Program-made: the position numbers and the translations under genes
Shown: positions 23,054-34,604 of the stretch, one piece after another
How positions within the stretch are numbered: the stretch's first letter is position 1
How the letters are laid out: the number at the start of each line of letters is the position of its first letter
DNA from: Plectrocnemia conspersa
Lineage: Eukaryota > Arthropoda > Insecta > Trichoptera > Polycentropodidae
DNA: 64,000 nt
NCBI GenBank assembly: GCA_009617715.1
Contig: VTFK01000137.1
Location: forward strand, 1 to 64,000
Direction of reading: 5' to 3'
Notes under the pieces: generated by a model
The model's input: only the letters and a program-made list of their open reading frames with translations
Told to the model about the DNA's origin: nothing
Databases searched by the model: none

Positions 23054-26000
23054 AGAGGACCCGGACGAAGCAGAGTCACCCAATCTGGGGCGGAGCAGAG
23101 CTCTTGCAGCGAAGGGTCCCTGCTGAGCGCCGGAAGTTCGGACCCCGACGACGAGTTCAGATCTTCTAGAGGAGACTTAGACTCGATACCTCCGACGACG
23201 GTGCCCTCGGTGTCCTCGATAGCCGACTCGTCAGGTGAGCTGCTCTAGATCATTTTTCATCGTCACAATCTGGTGAAAGTCTCGACAGACTATTAGGCTC
23301 TACAACGAGACGGTCATACTCTTGTCTAATTAGATTGAGCGTGAATAAAAGTGAAATTATGACTTGTAGAATCTGAGAATTGCCTAAAATTTGATATGGT
23401 TTTTACGACGCCTATTAAATTCGGAGTGGACTCTCTTATGCTGCTTTTCCATCGAGCAAAAATCGAGATAATGGTTCCAGTTTTGACAGAATCATCATAT
23501 GTAGTGAAATTGTATATAGTAGTAAACGTAGTCCCTAGTTCGATTTCTATTAATTTTTACTGTTATATTTATTCGTATATCAGGTTGCTCCATTAGTCTG
23601 CTTTTTTTCTTACATTTGCAAAAATGTATTACTATTTATAAATTAACGATAATTTCACCATTTTTTCGGTATTTGTTAACAGTAGTCGTATCAATGATGC
23701 GATTTAATAACAGGATATTTTTTGTTTCGATATTTTCAACCCTAAATCAACAATGGTAGTGAAGATAACATAATCTCAGTTAAGCTATATTATGCTTGAT
23801 GAGCTTCAACTCGGTCATAATGTAAGGGCGGATAGTTATTAGGGGTTGTTAGTGAGGATATTAGGGCTGCCAACAAAGCAGGTCCGAGATTAACGATACA
23901 GAAGCTAGCAAAAAAGCTCAACGTGTCGCCTACATCGGTTCACAGACATTTAAAAAATTAGGAAAGAGGTTTATTTGCAGAATCTCATAAATTATCTGAG
24001 GAAAACCTCGCGCAGCGAATCTCAAAATGCCGATAATTAATGATTCTAGAACAAAAAGATTTATTTTTGAGTCGAATTGCTACTGAAGATGAGAAGTGGA
24101 TCCTTTACTTTTATAACGCAACGTAAAAGGCAGTGATTGGATCCTAATCCATCCCCAATTCCAACCCCGAGAACAGGATTACACCCCAATAAGATAATGT
24201 TATGCATTTGGTGAGATATGAAGAGCATAATTCATTATGAGTTATTAGATTATAGAGATTGCAATACTGGTAATACCGGTATTAGAGCAAAAATCGATCT
24301 TCGGTACTATCGGTATTACAAAATAAAATACCGGTACTACCAAAAAAATTTTTTTTCAAATACGTGCATATTATTTTCTGAAAATTTACCTCCATGGCTT
24401 AGAACTACAAAAACGACGATTCCCATATTGCTTGAAAGCAGAAGCGGAAAATAAAATAATGCTTATTGTATGTGTTATCGGCAGGCCTGCCGAGAGGGGG
24501 AGGAGGGGGGACAAATTCCCGGGGCCCGACTCTGAAAAAATCATAGCAAAAATATATTTATAAAAAAAGTAAAAACTGACCTCAAATAATGATTCTGAAC
24601 TAAACTACAGTTGTTTTAGATGTACCTATATACTGATGTATTTCAGGTATAAGTTCCTTTAGCCCTTTTTATACATATTATACAAGAAATAAAAGGAGAG
24701 GAACATTGCCTTCAAATTCACCAATTTTCTAGGTAGTACTTTCACAATAAACATTATTATTCAAAGCGACAGATTGTAGTTTTTTGCGTGGCTCCGTTTA
24801 TGTTAAAATCTGTTTGCAAATTATTGTCGACTTAATTGCTTTGTGAACGTTTAAAAATTATTAGACATGAAAGGAAATATTCAACGAATGTAAATTAGTA
24901 GCAGTAAATTTAGATCGAATACCTAAGGAAGAAGCAAAGAAATAATGAAAAATCAACAACAGCACCAGCTTGTTTGTGTGAAAACAGGATTTAATGCAGC
25001 AAAATAAATAAATAATACATTCAGTTTCATGTGGTTATTTCTAAAATAAAATCTAGAAAAAACAGTCTCGAATCTATCCTGAAAATATTTTTAAAAATAT
25101 GTCATTTCAGTAAAATCATATCGGAATCTATTTTCACTGGTAGATATATATTTTTACCAGTGAAAATATAAATAATCTGTCAGATGCTAGTAAAAGTATA
25201 CGATTTCAACTTTTCTGTATGTAATAATATATATATATTTACATACTTATCATTATTTATTTACATGTGTATTTTTGGTGAAGTTATATTTTCACTAGTA
25301 AATTCCAAATACATTTTCATCAGTAGATTTATATTTCTATTTGCGAAAATATAATTTAACTGATAGGCGCTAATATGCTACTCTAAAATGTCTATGAAAG
25401 TGCGAAACGTCCATTTGCTGTTCAAACCCAAACTTAACCTAATGAAAGTTCTAAAACCAAGTATAGTTTTAGAACTTTTATTAGGTCAAGTCCAAAATAC
25501 AAACTAAGCCAATTCATCTCTTAAGGGAAAATAAGTGGAAGAATAAGTACAAACAGACATTGAATCTCGCATTCTTTGTAGTAGAAATGAATCTCGCATT
25601 TATTTGCAGTAGAAATTTTTTTTTGAAATATATTTTGTATCAGACTTTTTGGCCTATTGTAACAGATGGAATTCTTAATTATGTAATTATTTAAGAGCTT
25701 GGCACCTGCTCAGTGAATATATCTGGGGCTGACCGTTTTTTGTTGTTGCTTTGTTCTATAAGATCGTATGAATTCTTTACACTTCATTCATATGATCAAT
25801 GAAGTGTAAAGGCTACAATATTATAGTAATAATATAAATAAATTTAATTAATAATAAATTATTTGATTACACATCCACTTTTGAGTATTATGATAATAGT
25901 CAACGGAAATTATAAATACTTTTCAAAGAACAAAACCACAAATGTTAATCACTCCACATTTTGTCATCGCCGGATGGATCTTATCACACTTTTATGTTAG

Positions 26001-29000
26001 AATATCCATTCAGTCTGTCGTAACTCTTTGTTTATAAAGCAGTCACTCATAATGAACTTTTTGAAAGTTTTCTTTAAACAATTATTTGTAAATAAAACAA
26101 CTACGACTACTACTACTACGAACAATGAGAAAAGTATAGGTTGTTCATATCTAGCGTTTATTAACAATTTAATATTAATGAAAAATAATGTTATTTTCAG
26201 ATCATGACGCCGAAGAACCTCCGAGCGGGCTGCTTCCCCTCAGTCACTTGGCAGCGCGTCACAAAATGGAAGTGCGACCTAGAAAAACTCACGGTCCACC
26301 TCGGCGTATTAGACCAAATCAAGTTTGTATTTTTTTTATTATATTCAGGACGATAATAAGTAATACTTCATATGGATTTTGACGCACAACTAAATTTATT
26401 CAACAGAATTCATTTGCATTCTGCATTCTCACTAGAATGAATAATACTATAAACTCTCTGCAATATATGCTCAAAGAACTGGAAAAATGCTATCAGATAT
26501 TGGTCATTTTTTCTCTCTAAGACACCGAGCATCCTTCTTCAATAAAACATTTCTCAAGTCTCACTTAGTAGCAGCATTTTGCAATTTTATAACTTGAATT
26601 ATATAATATCTTTTACATTTGGAAATTTTTGAATTGTTTTAATCACTCATCTCTCAAGTCAATTTATGTCCCATTATTATGAATTGAAGCAAATTGAAGC
26701 AAAAAAAAGCAAATCAGTGAGATTCTGAAAATAAACATGTTCCCGCCTTTAATTATTCCAGTCAGAATCGTTGCCTTAATCGCATATGTATTTTCCTTAA
26801 TCACTAGTTTCTGCTGTGGTAATCTTTGTTCATTATCTTGTTAATTGAATAAAACGAACATGCTGCAACTGGCATTATCTTTTGAATCGAGAAATTAATT
26901 TCATTGAGTTTTATATTTATTGATACGAGTATTTCGTTGTAGTTACTTACATATATATTCATTCCCTTTAACTAAAGCTTTTAGATTACCATTATTAGAA
27001 TGTAAAAACTAGTTTTTAATTGTTTTTTTATCTCTCAGATGTCACCTAGTACAACATTACCAACAACACCAGAAGTCAACGAAGAAGTTACCAGAAGTAC
27101 GACGCCTGAAGTTATATCTGTCGGAAAAACAGGTACACATGATTTTCATTTATACATGATATATGATATATATATACATTGGCATTATCATTTTCATACT
27201 CATGACTAACATCTTAACTTGATCAGATCATAAATCATTAATGGACTATTTAAAATGTCAGTATGATAAAACTAATGTTATAAACGTCATGTTAACATAA
27301 CTAAAGCCACTTTCGATTGAATTTAAAATATTCAAAAATTTGTGTCGTCAAATTTATTTATATAGAGCTTTCGTGCATCGCCTTATTATTAATAAGAATA
27401 TTGCCATGCTTTTCTGAAACGTTTGCTTTTTTACGTTACGTGTTTACAGAGACAACGACGTCTATGACTTCGAACACCCGTCAAATCATAACCACCTCCA
27501 CCACAAGCCATCATCATTATCAAAAGACGGAAGTGTTGTCTCAGTCGTCCGAGATTTCCATAGCCGCCGATGAGAACCATTCAAGTCAAGTGCCAAAAGA
27601 AACTAGATTAAAGTCTTCGTCGTTACCCTCGGGGTTAGCTTTAAGTCAGATGATCGGTCAAACCGGGGCGTCGCCGATCAAGTTCAGCTTGTCCAGCAAC
27701 GACGAGCTGGCGAATCAATCGAATAAAGTAGCCAGGAGTAAGTCGAATGCTCAGAAGAAGGAGTGCGATAATCTGATGTTGAGCGAACAACAACAATCTG
27801 TTTCAGAGCGAAACATATTGCATCATCACTCGAAGACGGTGCATGCGGAGAAAAAATTCGATTGTGTGAGCGAAGACGAAGAGCTATTGAAGAGCGAAAC
27901 TAAAACAAATAAGTATCGCAAGAATAATGAAAAAATTGATAAAGAACCGCATTACGTGAACATTGTACATTCTCATAAATCTAAAAATATCAAAGAAGTC
28001 GAGGAGGTGCATGAGAAACATATAAGCAAAAAAGAAGAGTCGTTTTTTGGACGTTTACTGCTACGTAAAAGTGGTAAGAAGAATAAAAAAGAGAATCAAA
28101 ATGAAAAGGACGATGTTGACAGTAAAAAGACTCAGACGCAGACTCAAATGTATAAGAGTCTAAACACTGAAAGCTATAGTGTGAATCAAGGAATGATGAG
28201 GCATCAAAAAGTTACTTGTTCTGAGCAGATTCATAAATCGATAGGACAGAAGGTCTTCTCGAATCAAAATCATAAAAGAATCGACTCTAAAGGCGGATAC
28301 GTCAATGATCCGATGCAGCAAGATCTGAAACATTTCGCAGAGCGAGAGAAAATTGAAATACAAACGAAAAGCAATCCACTGCCTAAATCCCGTCAAAGAG
28401 TAGATCCGCACGATATTCCAATCGGTACCGAGATCGGCAAAAAACCAGCCGTTACACCCAGAACATCATTAGAATCTAAAAGCTTCTTTCCCATTATCAA
28501 TCAAAGTAAAGTGTATCCATCTCATGAAACAATCAACGGATCTAGATTCATTAAGAATACTAACGGATCTAAATATGATGAATATCATAGTCACGGTATA
28601 TCGCCCAAATTCAAAGTCAATCCGGAAGTATTTAATTTCAACTCTCAAAACATGCACCTGTCTTCGCTGGCTTACGAGGTGAATACGAAGCCGTTGTCAT
28701 ATTCCGTTTCTCCGCCGAGAAGCGTATGGCCGCAAAAGAGCGACGCCTCAAACGTTAAATCCTCGTCGCAAGGATCTCTTGATCATCATTCTTTCGAGCC
28801 AAAGTTAAAAATCGCCGGATTGAGCTCGTATCAGCAGAAGGTCGTCGGTAGTCAAATAGAGCCGGACAGTTTCATTTCATACTCTGAAAATCCCAGAAAC
28901 CCAGTTGTTAAGTCTCATAGTTTCCGTCACAATTCAGACACATCATCCATAAACGCATCACAAGATATGCCTAGCTTACCGCCGACATTTGGTATTTCAG

Positions 29001-31111
29001 AATCGTCCATGGACAGTTGGGAATCCACTTACAGAAAAAATCTGAAGGAATCTTTGGAGGCTCCGACGTCTTTAGAACTAGGAAGCGATTCGCTATTAAA
29101 CTATCCGCATAAAACTCCCGTGCCGAATACAGTATTTCCGGATAGGAACGTCTTTATCATTCCTAATATAGAAGGACTGAATAAAAACGCTAAAGAAAAT
29201 ATAGATCTCAACGTGTTCGATAGAGATTTGAAGCCTAACGTTAGGGATAATGATATATCTAGAATAGAGGCTAACATTGATAGCATAATAGGTTCCCCTA
29301 AACCCTTGAATTGTATCGCTTTAAAGTCCAACTCTTTGGATAGCGTTAAAAGCTTATCGGAAAAATCTCCGGAGCCAAATAGAAAGGCTATATCAAACGA
29401 GAGCATCTCGCACAGTAAAGTATACATAAATCAACCTGGTATTCCAGATATGGTCGGCAGCGTAAGCTTCAATCAAAAGTTGAACTCTTCGCCTCTTCAA
29501 AGTCCGAAACAATCCGAAGCTTTCGAAAGTCACGTTTCAGTCACCGTTTTAAATTCGAGTATGCCTAATAAAACGCCAGAATCAGATCATAATATTCCCG
29601 ATAAGTCTAAGATTAAAGAATCTAAAAGTCCAGAGGTTCAGACCGTAGATTCGTCCGTACCAGAATTCATGAAGATTCAGTTGAATAAAGTCGATCAAAA
29701 ACCATCTAACGTAGTTCTCACCACCGGAGCTAAAACTCCCACTAAAGACACTAATCATGAGATTAAAGTAGATAAAGTAGAGAAGTCTGTTAATGTTGAA
29801 CTTCGAAAATCCGAACCAATAGAAGTTAAAGATATTGTTAAACCACAACGAAAGTTTAGTTCGGAAGACGTAGAAATTTTAGAAAAGTCGGATGTAAATA
29901 ACTTGAATAATAACACGTTCAACGTAGCTCTTAGGAAGAACGGTTCGCAAAGTTTGTTGAACAGAAGCACGGAGATGCTCAATTCTGATAATAAAAATCA
30001 AACAGAAAAGTTATCTGTTCCGAATGTTAATTATAGAAAATCTACTCCTGTCAGTTCGTTGCCGCCTGTGAGTCCAACTGCTCCTAAAAATTTCGTTAGG
30101 AAAAAATCTGAAATTGAATCCGATTCGTTGAAAAGACACAGCGGATGGAATCTCGATGATCAATCAAATAGATCTTCTCAAGAACTATCCGAACAGACAA
30201 TGAGAAGCGATAGATCTTCGTCGTCGTCTGACGACACAAATCTTGATTCGACGGTAGTCTTCCGCAAAAAGTCTTTAGCGTCTTCTAGAAATAATAATAA
30301 AAAAGACGACGAGCCAGAACTGATGAAAGTCTTCGCAAGACGATCTTTGAAGTTGAAAGACGTAGAAAGTGAAGCTATAGCTCAAGACATTTTGCTCATA
30401 TCCAATCTAGAGAACGAAGACGGAGAAGAATCGAAAAGGAAATCTAAGCATTTCAACGTCATGACTAAATCGAGGGATAGCGATAAAGAAAACGAAGTCG
30501 ATTCTCCGAAAGAGGAGCGTAAGAAAATATCGCTCGATACCGATAGCAGTAAAGTAAAGAACAACAAAAAACTCTTGGACTCGAACCCCATTACGGCATC
30601 TACCAGACACAGCGCTTCTTTCATTGTAAATAACTATCAAAGAAGCATCAGTGCTAACATTCCATTGTTGCCGCATTCTAAAACAGAGACCAAAACAGAA
30701 TTCAAGAAAGACGTCAGCGATAATACGCCGGAGAAGAGAATCAGAAATAGAACCTTTCCGGATTCAAACAACGATAACAAAGAAGAGACACCGACACCTG
30801 TAAATACGTCTTCTCTCACTAAAAGAATCTGGAGTACGATTAAGAGCGAATCTGAGAACAACACTTTGAACAAAGAGTCAAGAACGCCTTTTAGAAAATC
30901 TTCGTTCGTATCAATGTCGGAGAAGCAACAACCCAAAGAGAAGCAAGTGATCGACGCGAAAGAGTCTGAGAAGTCTACCGATGCGAATATTTCGGCTGAT
31001 TCGGATAATGGAGGAACGGAAGGTGAAACAGACGGATCTCCGCAATTTAAAGGAATCCTGCAGATGAGAGCCGAATGGGAGAGAAGGGCGCAGCAAGCTA
31101 TGACTAAATAG
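23054..31111 (+). CDS. CRACD/KIAA1211-like disordered protein, 3' four coding exons (5' end not found)
   Basis: I read coding exons at 23054-23234, 26201-26322, 27039-27132 and 27450-31111, all with AG/GT borders and continuous phase (0-1, 1-0, 0-1, 1-stop). Together they encode 1352 residues; the start lies upstream. Exon 1 is Ser-rich (SSCSEGSLLSAGSS, then DLDSIPP). Exon 2 carries LSHLAARHKMEVRPRKTHG, resembling the capping-protein-interaction (CPI) region of vertebrate CRACD, which restrains actin capping protein. The last exon is low-complexity, basic and Ser/Asn/Lys-rich, with a conserved-looking block EPELMKVFARRSLKLKD near 30316-30366 and a C terminus GILQMRAEWERRAQQAMTK. No catalytic domain or membrane segment is visible. 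The open frame begins at 27317, but 27317-27449 is intron. The stop TAG abuts a GTAAGC donor. The coding status is firm; the family assignment is tentative and rests on the CPI-like motif and neighbouring order. Confidence 0.8.
23582..24260 (+). mobile_element. mariner transposon relic
   Basis: It starts AGGTTGCTCCATTAGTCTGC, in the style of a mariner terminus. Further on, the plus strand reads IQKLAKKLNVSPTSVHRHL (HTH region) and IATEDEKWILYF with the first catalytic aspartate-like block, interrupted by several stops and shifts. The 3' end is unclear. It lies inside an intron of the CRACD-like gene. Confidence 0.7.
25370..25485. repeat. dispersed repeat family B copy with strong hairpin
   Basis: Bases 25402-25440 (GCGAAACGTCCATTTGCTG) match the arms of the palindromic element at 42013-42199. 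Directly after is a 20-bp stem (25438-25457 with 25466-25485, one mismatch, loop 8). Confidence 0.6.
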
Positions 31112-31817
31112 GTAAGCCTTGTATTATATTATTCAATTATAATTAATGCATCATGATCGCTTCTCTATCACTTGTGTATTAACTTAATTTTAACGATTGT
31201 TTTTTAAACACTTCATCGCTTGACTAACAATTTTAATTAATAATGCCTATTTTATTTTTATTATATACTTATATAAATATAATATAACTGGTTGCGGTAT
31301 ATAGATATATATATATAAAATGCTACTTATAAATAAAATATATGAGCGAAAATATTAATCATTCATGTTTCACATAAATTTCTTTATCTAATTTTATCAT
31401 ATTGTATATTATATGACTATATTTATAATTGGCTTAATATATACAATTTTATGCTATTAGAGTGATGGGATATTATTTTATATTATTATCTTTTGACTTG
31501 AACCCATAAATGTTCAAGTCATGTTATGAAGGTATTGTTTAAAAATATATTGCATCTTCGTATGTAAGTAAGGTGACATTCTAGTAGTCAAGTCCTTATC
31601 CATCCTTGAAATTGGTTATACTTTGTACAAAAATAAATAGCATTTAAGTCGTCTCAATGTTCAGGTTGAACTCTTGTAATTTAGGTGACCGTTGGAGGGT
31701 CGAAGTGAAAGCTGCTGCTTTATAAATGTCGTCTTAGTCACTTCAGCGTAGTTTCGCTAAACTCTCGTATGAATTGCGCGGTATACTGTTAGAAGCGATT
31801 AAGTTTTAAATTATAGA

Positions 31818-31908
31818 AATTGAAAAACACTAGGGTTCATATGCGATTCGAATCCAGATCTTTTAGGTATTAATCACTGACTTATACCACAGGTCTATCG
31901 TGCTAATT
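31818..31908 (-). repeat. tRNA-like SINE fragment, copy 2
   Basis: On the minus strand it reads GACCTGTGGTATAAGTCAGT, then TAATACC, then GGATTCGAATCGCATATG. This matches the copy at 13382-13470 apart from substitutions and a 6-bp indel. A-box and B-box-like spacing fits a tRNA-derived element. Confidence 0.5.
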
Positions 31909-32564
31909 ATCTAATAACAAACTTAGTCCCTTCTGAAAAATAAGCGAAAAAGTAAATTTTCATTTGAAAGGTCTAAAAATCCAAATCTGGAGATGAAAGG
32001 CCAATAAATTAACATTCAAGGAAAAAATTGAGTGAACTTTAAAGCTGTATTCAATAAAATATCTAATAATTGTATTCTAAAATGTACGAAACACAATGCC
32101 CAACATTAATTGTAATGTTTCTACTTACAAATACCCTCAATTTAATAAAACACCGAACACATCTGCAAGAATTAAAAAAAAACAATTATATTTAGTAACC
32201 TGTCTAAAAACTATGCCAGTAGATATGCAGTTTATTATTAAATCATTTCAAAGCAATACTATTAACTATAAAAAATAGTTTAAATCTTCACCAACCAAAT
32301 GAAGCGTATATTGCAGGGCTCTACGTTTTTTTATGTATATGTTACAGGCAAAGTTTGAATTTAAAAAATGAACACATTACCTAGGCAATGTATGCACTTT
32401 CAAATCACTTCAGTTACAGTACACAAAACATAATTTATGAACAAGGTATTTAGTTATTTTATGCTTTCTCTAAAAATTAAATAATTTATATAATAAATAG
32501 GTATTTTAAACCATTTATGTAAGATAAAATTGTTGACAATTTATATAATTCTCTTTTTAAATAG

Positions 32565-32620
32565 ATTCGTTACTGAGTTATTCATGGGGTGCTTACTTTC
32601 TGACCAACGCAATTTTTTAT
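32565..32620 (-). repeat. dispersed repeat family E, fragment
   Basis: Plus-strand GAGTTATTCATGGGGTGCTT followed by TTTCTGACCAACG is the complement of the family consensus seen at 17440 and 62563. Confidence 0.5.
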
Positions 32621-33155
32621 TGGCTCTATGATTAGTCGCTTGCTATTGGTTGGTTGTCAGGTTCGTTTGTTGATGATGTAACTTCACACACTCGCTAGTT
32701 AAAGCATACATTACCTAATAAAAGTATACAATAATTGTAGCATTTTCAGTCATTGTATACTTTATAGAAATTTAACATTGTAACATGTGTATATAATATA
32801 CTATATATATAGATTTTTATATATTATGTATGAAATAACCAGCAATTATACGAATTACAAAAAATATTTTTTAATACAAGGAAAATGAGCTGCCAAAAAG
32901 GTTAGGAACTTCTGTATGTAAGGAATTATAAATACTTATTATATTATATATGGTTTAGTTTGCTTATTTTTTTCAAATTGCTTATCTAATTGAAAAATAA
33001 AATAAAGATTTATTCTTTATACCATAGCTTTTTCAGACTTACCCGTTGTGTTTCGAATGTTAATTTAATTACATCGTTACACTAGTTTACTTAGGGTTTT
33101 GGATAATGACTCATATAATTTTCTTGTATTTTAATATCATATTATTATGTTTCAG

Positions 33156-34430
33156 ATGTATCAAAAGCGAAAAGAAAGAAGAAAGGATTGAACATATGGA
33201 GCTGTTGGAACACCTGAAAATTTAAAAAAAAATATGTTTAAAAACATATCTGACGTAATTGCAAACAATTGTATAATAACGCGATGATGAATTGTTAAAA
33301 ATATACTATAGAACTGAATGTTTATTTTCTATATAAAAAATACAATGTGGTATTGATCATGTCATTCTATTTAAATTGTTGTTGTATATTTTTCGTTTAT
33401 TTTAAATATAATATTATATATGCAAATATTAATTACGAAGGGTGCTTTTAGTGTGGTGTTGTTTGTGTACGCCTTACTGTATAGATTTGTTGCAAATGTA
33501 CAGTTGTTCGGAGTGAGAAATATTTTATGTTTTAATATGTAATATAATTTGGTTCAAGTGCATTTATTGTATCCTCAAAATTAATTTCAATCTCGACAAA
33601 GTTGGGATTCGGGACCAAAGGATTAATTGACGAAAGCAGGATTTGATTTGTTAAATTATAAATATTCATAAAAATTGCAACCACACTTGAGATTACGAAT
33701 TCTATTATATAAAAGTAGTAAATTAAATGTTGACAAGTATGTAGGTCATAATATCATAATCAAATTATAACTAAATTTAATTTACATGATTTGACTGTTC
33801 ATTTCAAAAAAAGTTTCATAAAAATGATTTTTATTTATTTAATATATGATTTTGTGTATCTTTCCTTTTTATATTATGATTTAATTGCATTTTAATATTG
33901 TAGCAACGAGAAGTCACATCATTTTTTTATGTAAAAACATGAATTTTAATCAAATATTTAATGTGATATCATATGTTTCTTATTGTATTATGTTTATTGC
34001 TTCTCACTTATGAATGTGATTGTATATTAAAATTATTAATAATTAATAACGTATACATATGTTAATCCACATCCATAATTAAGCAAAACGGAATCATCAG
34101 GAATGTTTCCTATTTAACATGTAAAAGATCAAAAAGTTCCCAGATGCACCATTGAAACTGTTTCTATAAATTAGCGTGCATTTCTCAAGTGAAATATAGT
34201 CTTATTACTATATATATGAATTATTATTACTGTCGCTTAACGATGTATTTAACTTTTATTATTACTATACTAGATATTTTTGTAAAGAACTATCTTATCG
34301 ATGGAATTTTAACGATTTCCAAAATTTATAAATTGTTTAACGTAATAATAAACAATAATAGATATGTATTATTAAAAACATAATTTTTATAATATTGTAT
34401 GTAGCATACAAAAATAAAACGTTGAATTAA
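33156..34430 (+). other. proposed 3'UTR exon of the CRACD-like gene
   Basis: It begins after TTTCAG and ends near the poly(A) signal AATAAA at 34413-34418. It holds only a short frame (MYQKRKERRKD then stop), which follows the upstream stop and is not expected to be translated. AT-rich throughout. Confidence 0.5.
34413..34418 (+). terminator. poly(A) signal AATAAA, CRACD-like gene
   Basis: Canonical hexamer at the end of the AT-rich 3'UTR, about 190 bp before the eIF2-gamma stop codon on the other strand. Confidence 0.45.
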
Positions 34431-34521
34431 TTAACGAATTTCATTTTCTTCTTCGTTTCTTCCTTTATTTACGGATCACACAGGTTTTAAAAATCACAAT
34501 GAAAATATTATAGCCATATCT

Positions 34522-34527
34522 TTTATT
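34522..34527 (-). terminator. poly(A) signal for eIF2-gamma
   Basis: TTTATT on the plus strand is AATAAA on the minus strand, about 80 nt after the eIF2-gamma stop. A second hexamer lies at 34464-34469. Either would place the two converging transcripts' ends within roughly 100 bp. Confidence 0.5.
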
Positions 34528-34604
34528 CACTATAAATAACACCACATATAATCCCGAAAAAAGTTGTTAAAATTATTTATTTTTAATGTCGTTATATTGG
34601 CCAG

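Larger units (their letters stand above)
23235..26200. other. intron of the CRACD-like gene with transposon debris
   Basis: It contains the mariner relic (23582-24260), a palindromic stretch with TAATACCGGTATTA (about 24251), and a GC-rich transposon-end-like block at 24480-24530 (GGCAGGCCTGCC, GAGAGGGGGAGGAGGGGGG). It also holds two hairpins at 25438-25485 and 25775-25811. Confidence 0.55.
31112..33155 (+). other. 3'UTR intron of the CRACD-like gene
   Basis: The donor GTAAGC begins immediately after the TAG stop, and the proposed acceptor is TTTCAG at 33150-33155. The intron contains a SINE-like fragment (31818-31908) and a family E repeat fragment (32565-32620). No coding sequence seen. 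Confidence 0.55.

Noticed and set aside
27317..27449. N-terminal extension of the 1264-codon frame (MNLKYSKICVV...)
   Set aside because: A pyrimidine-rich TTTACAG acceptor at 27449 in the correct phase, and upstream exons that join to it, show that this stretch is intron sequence that happens to be open.
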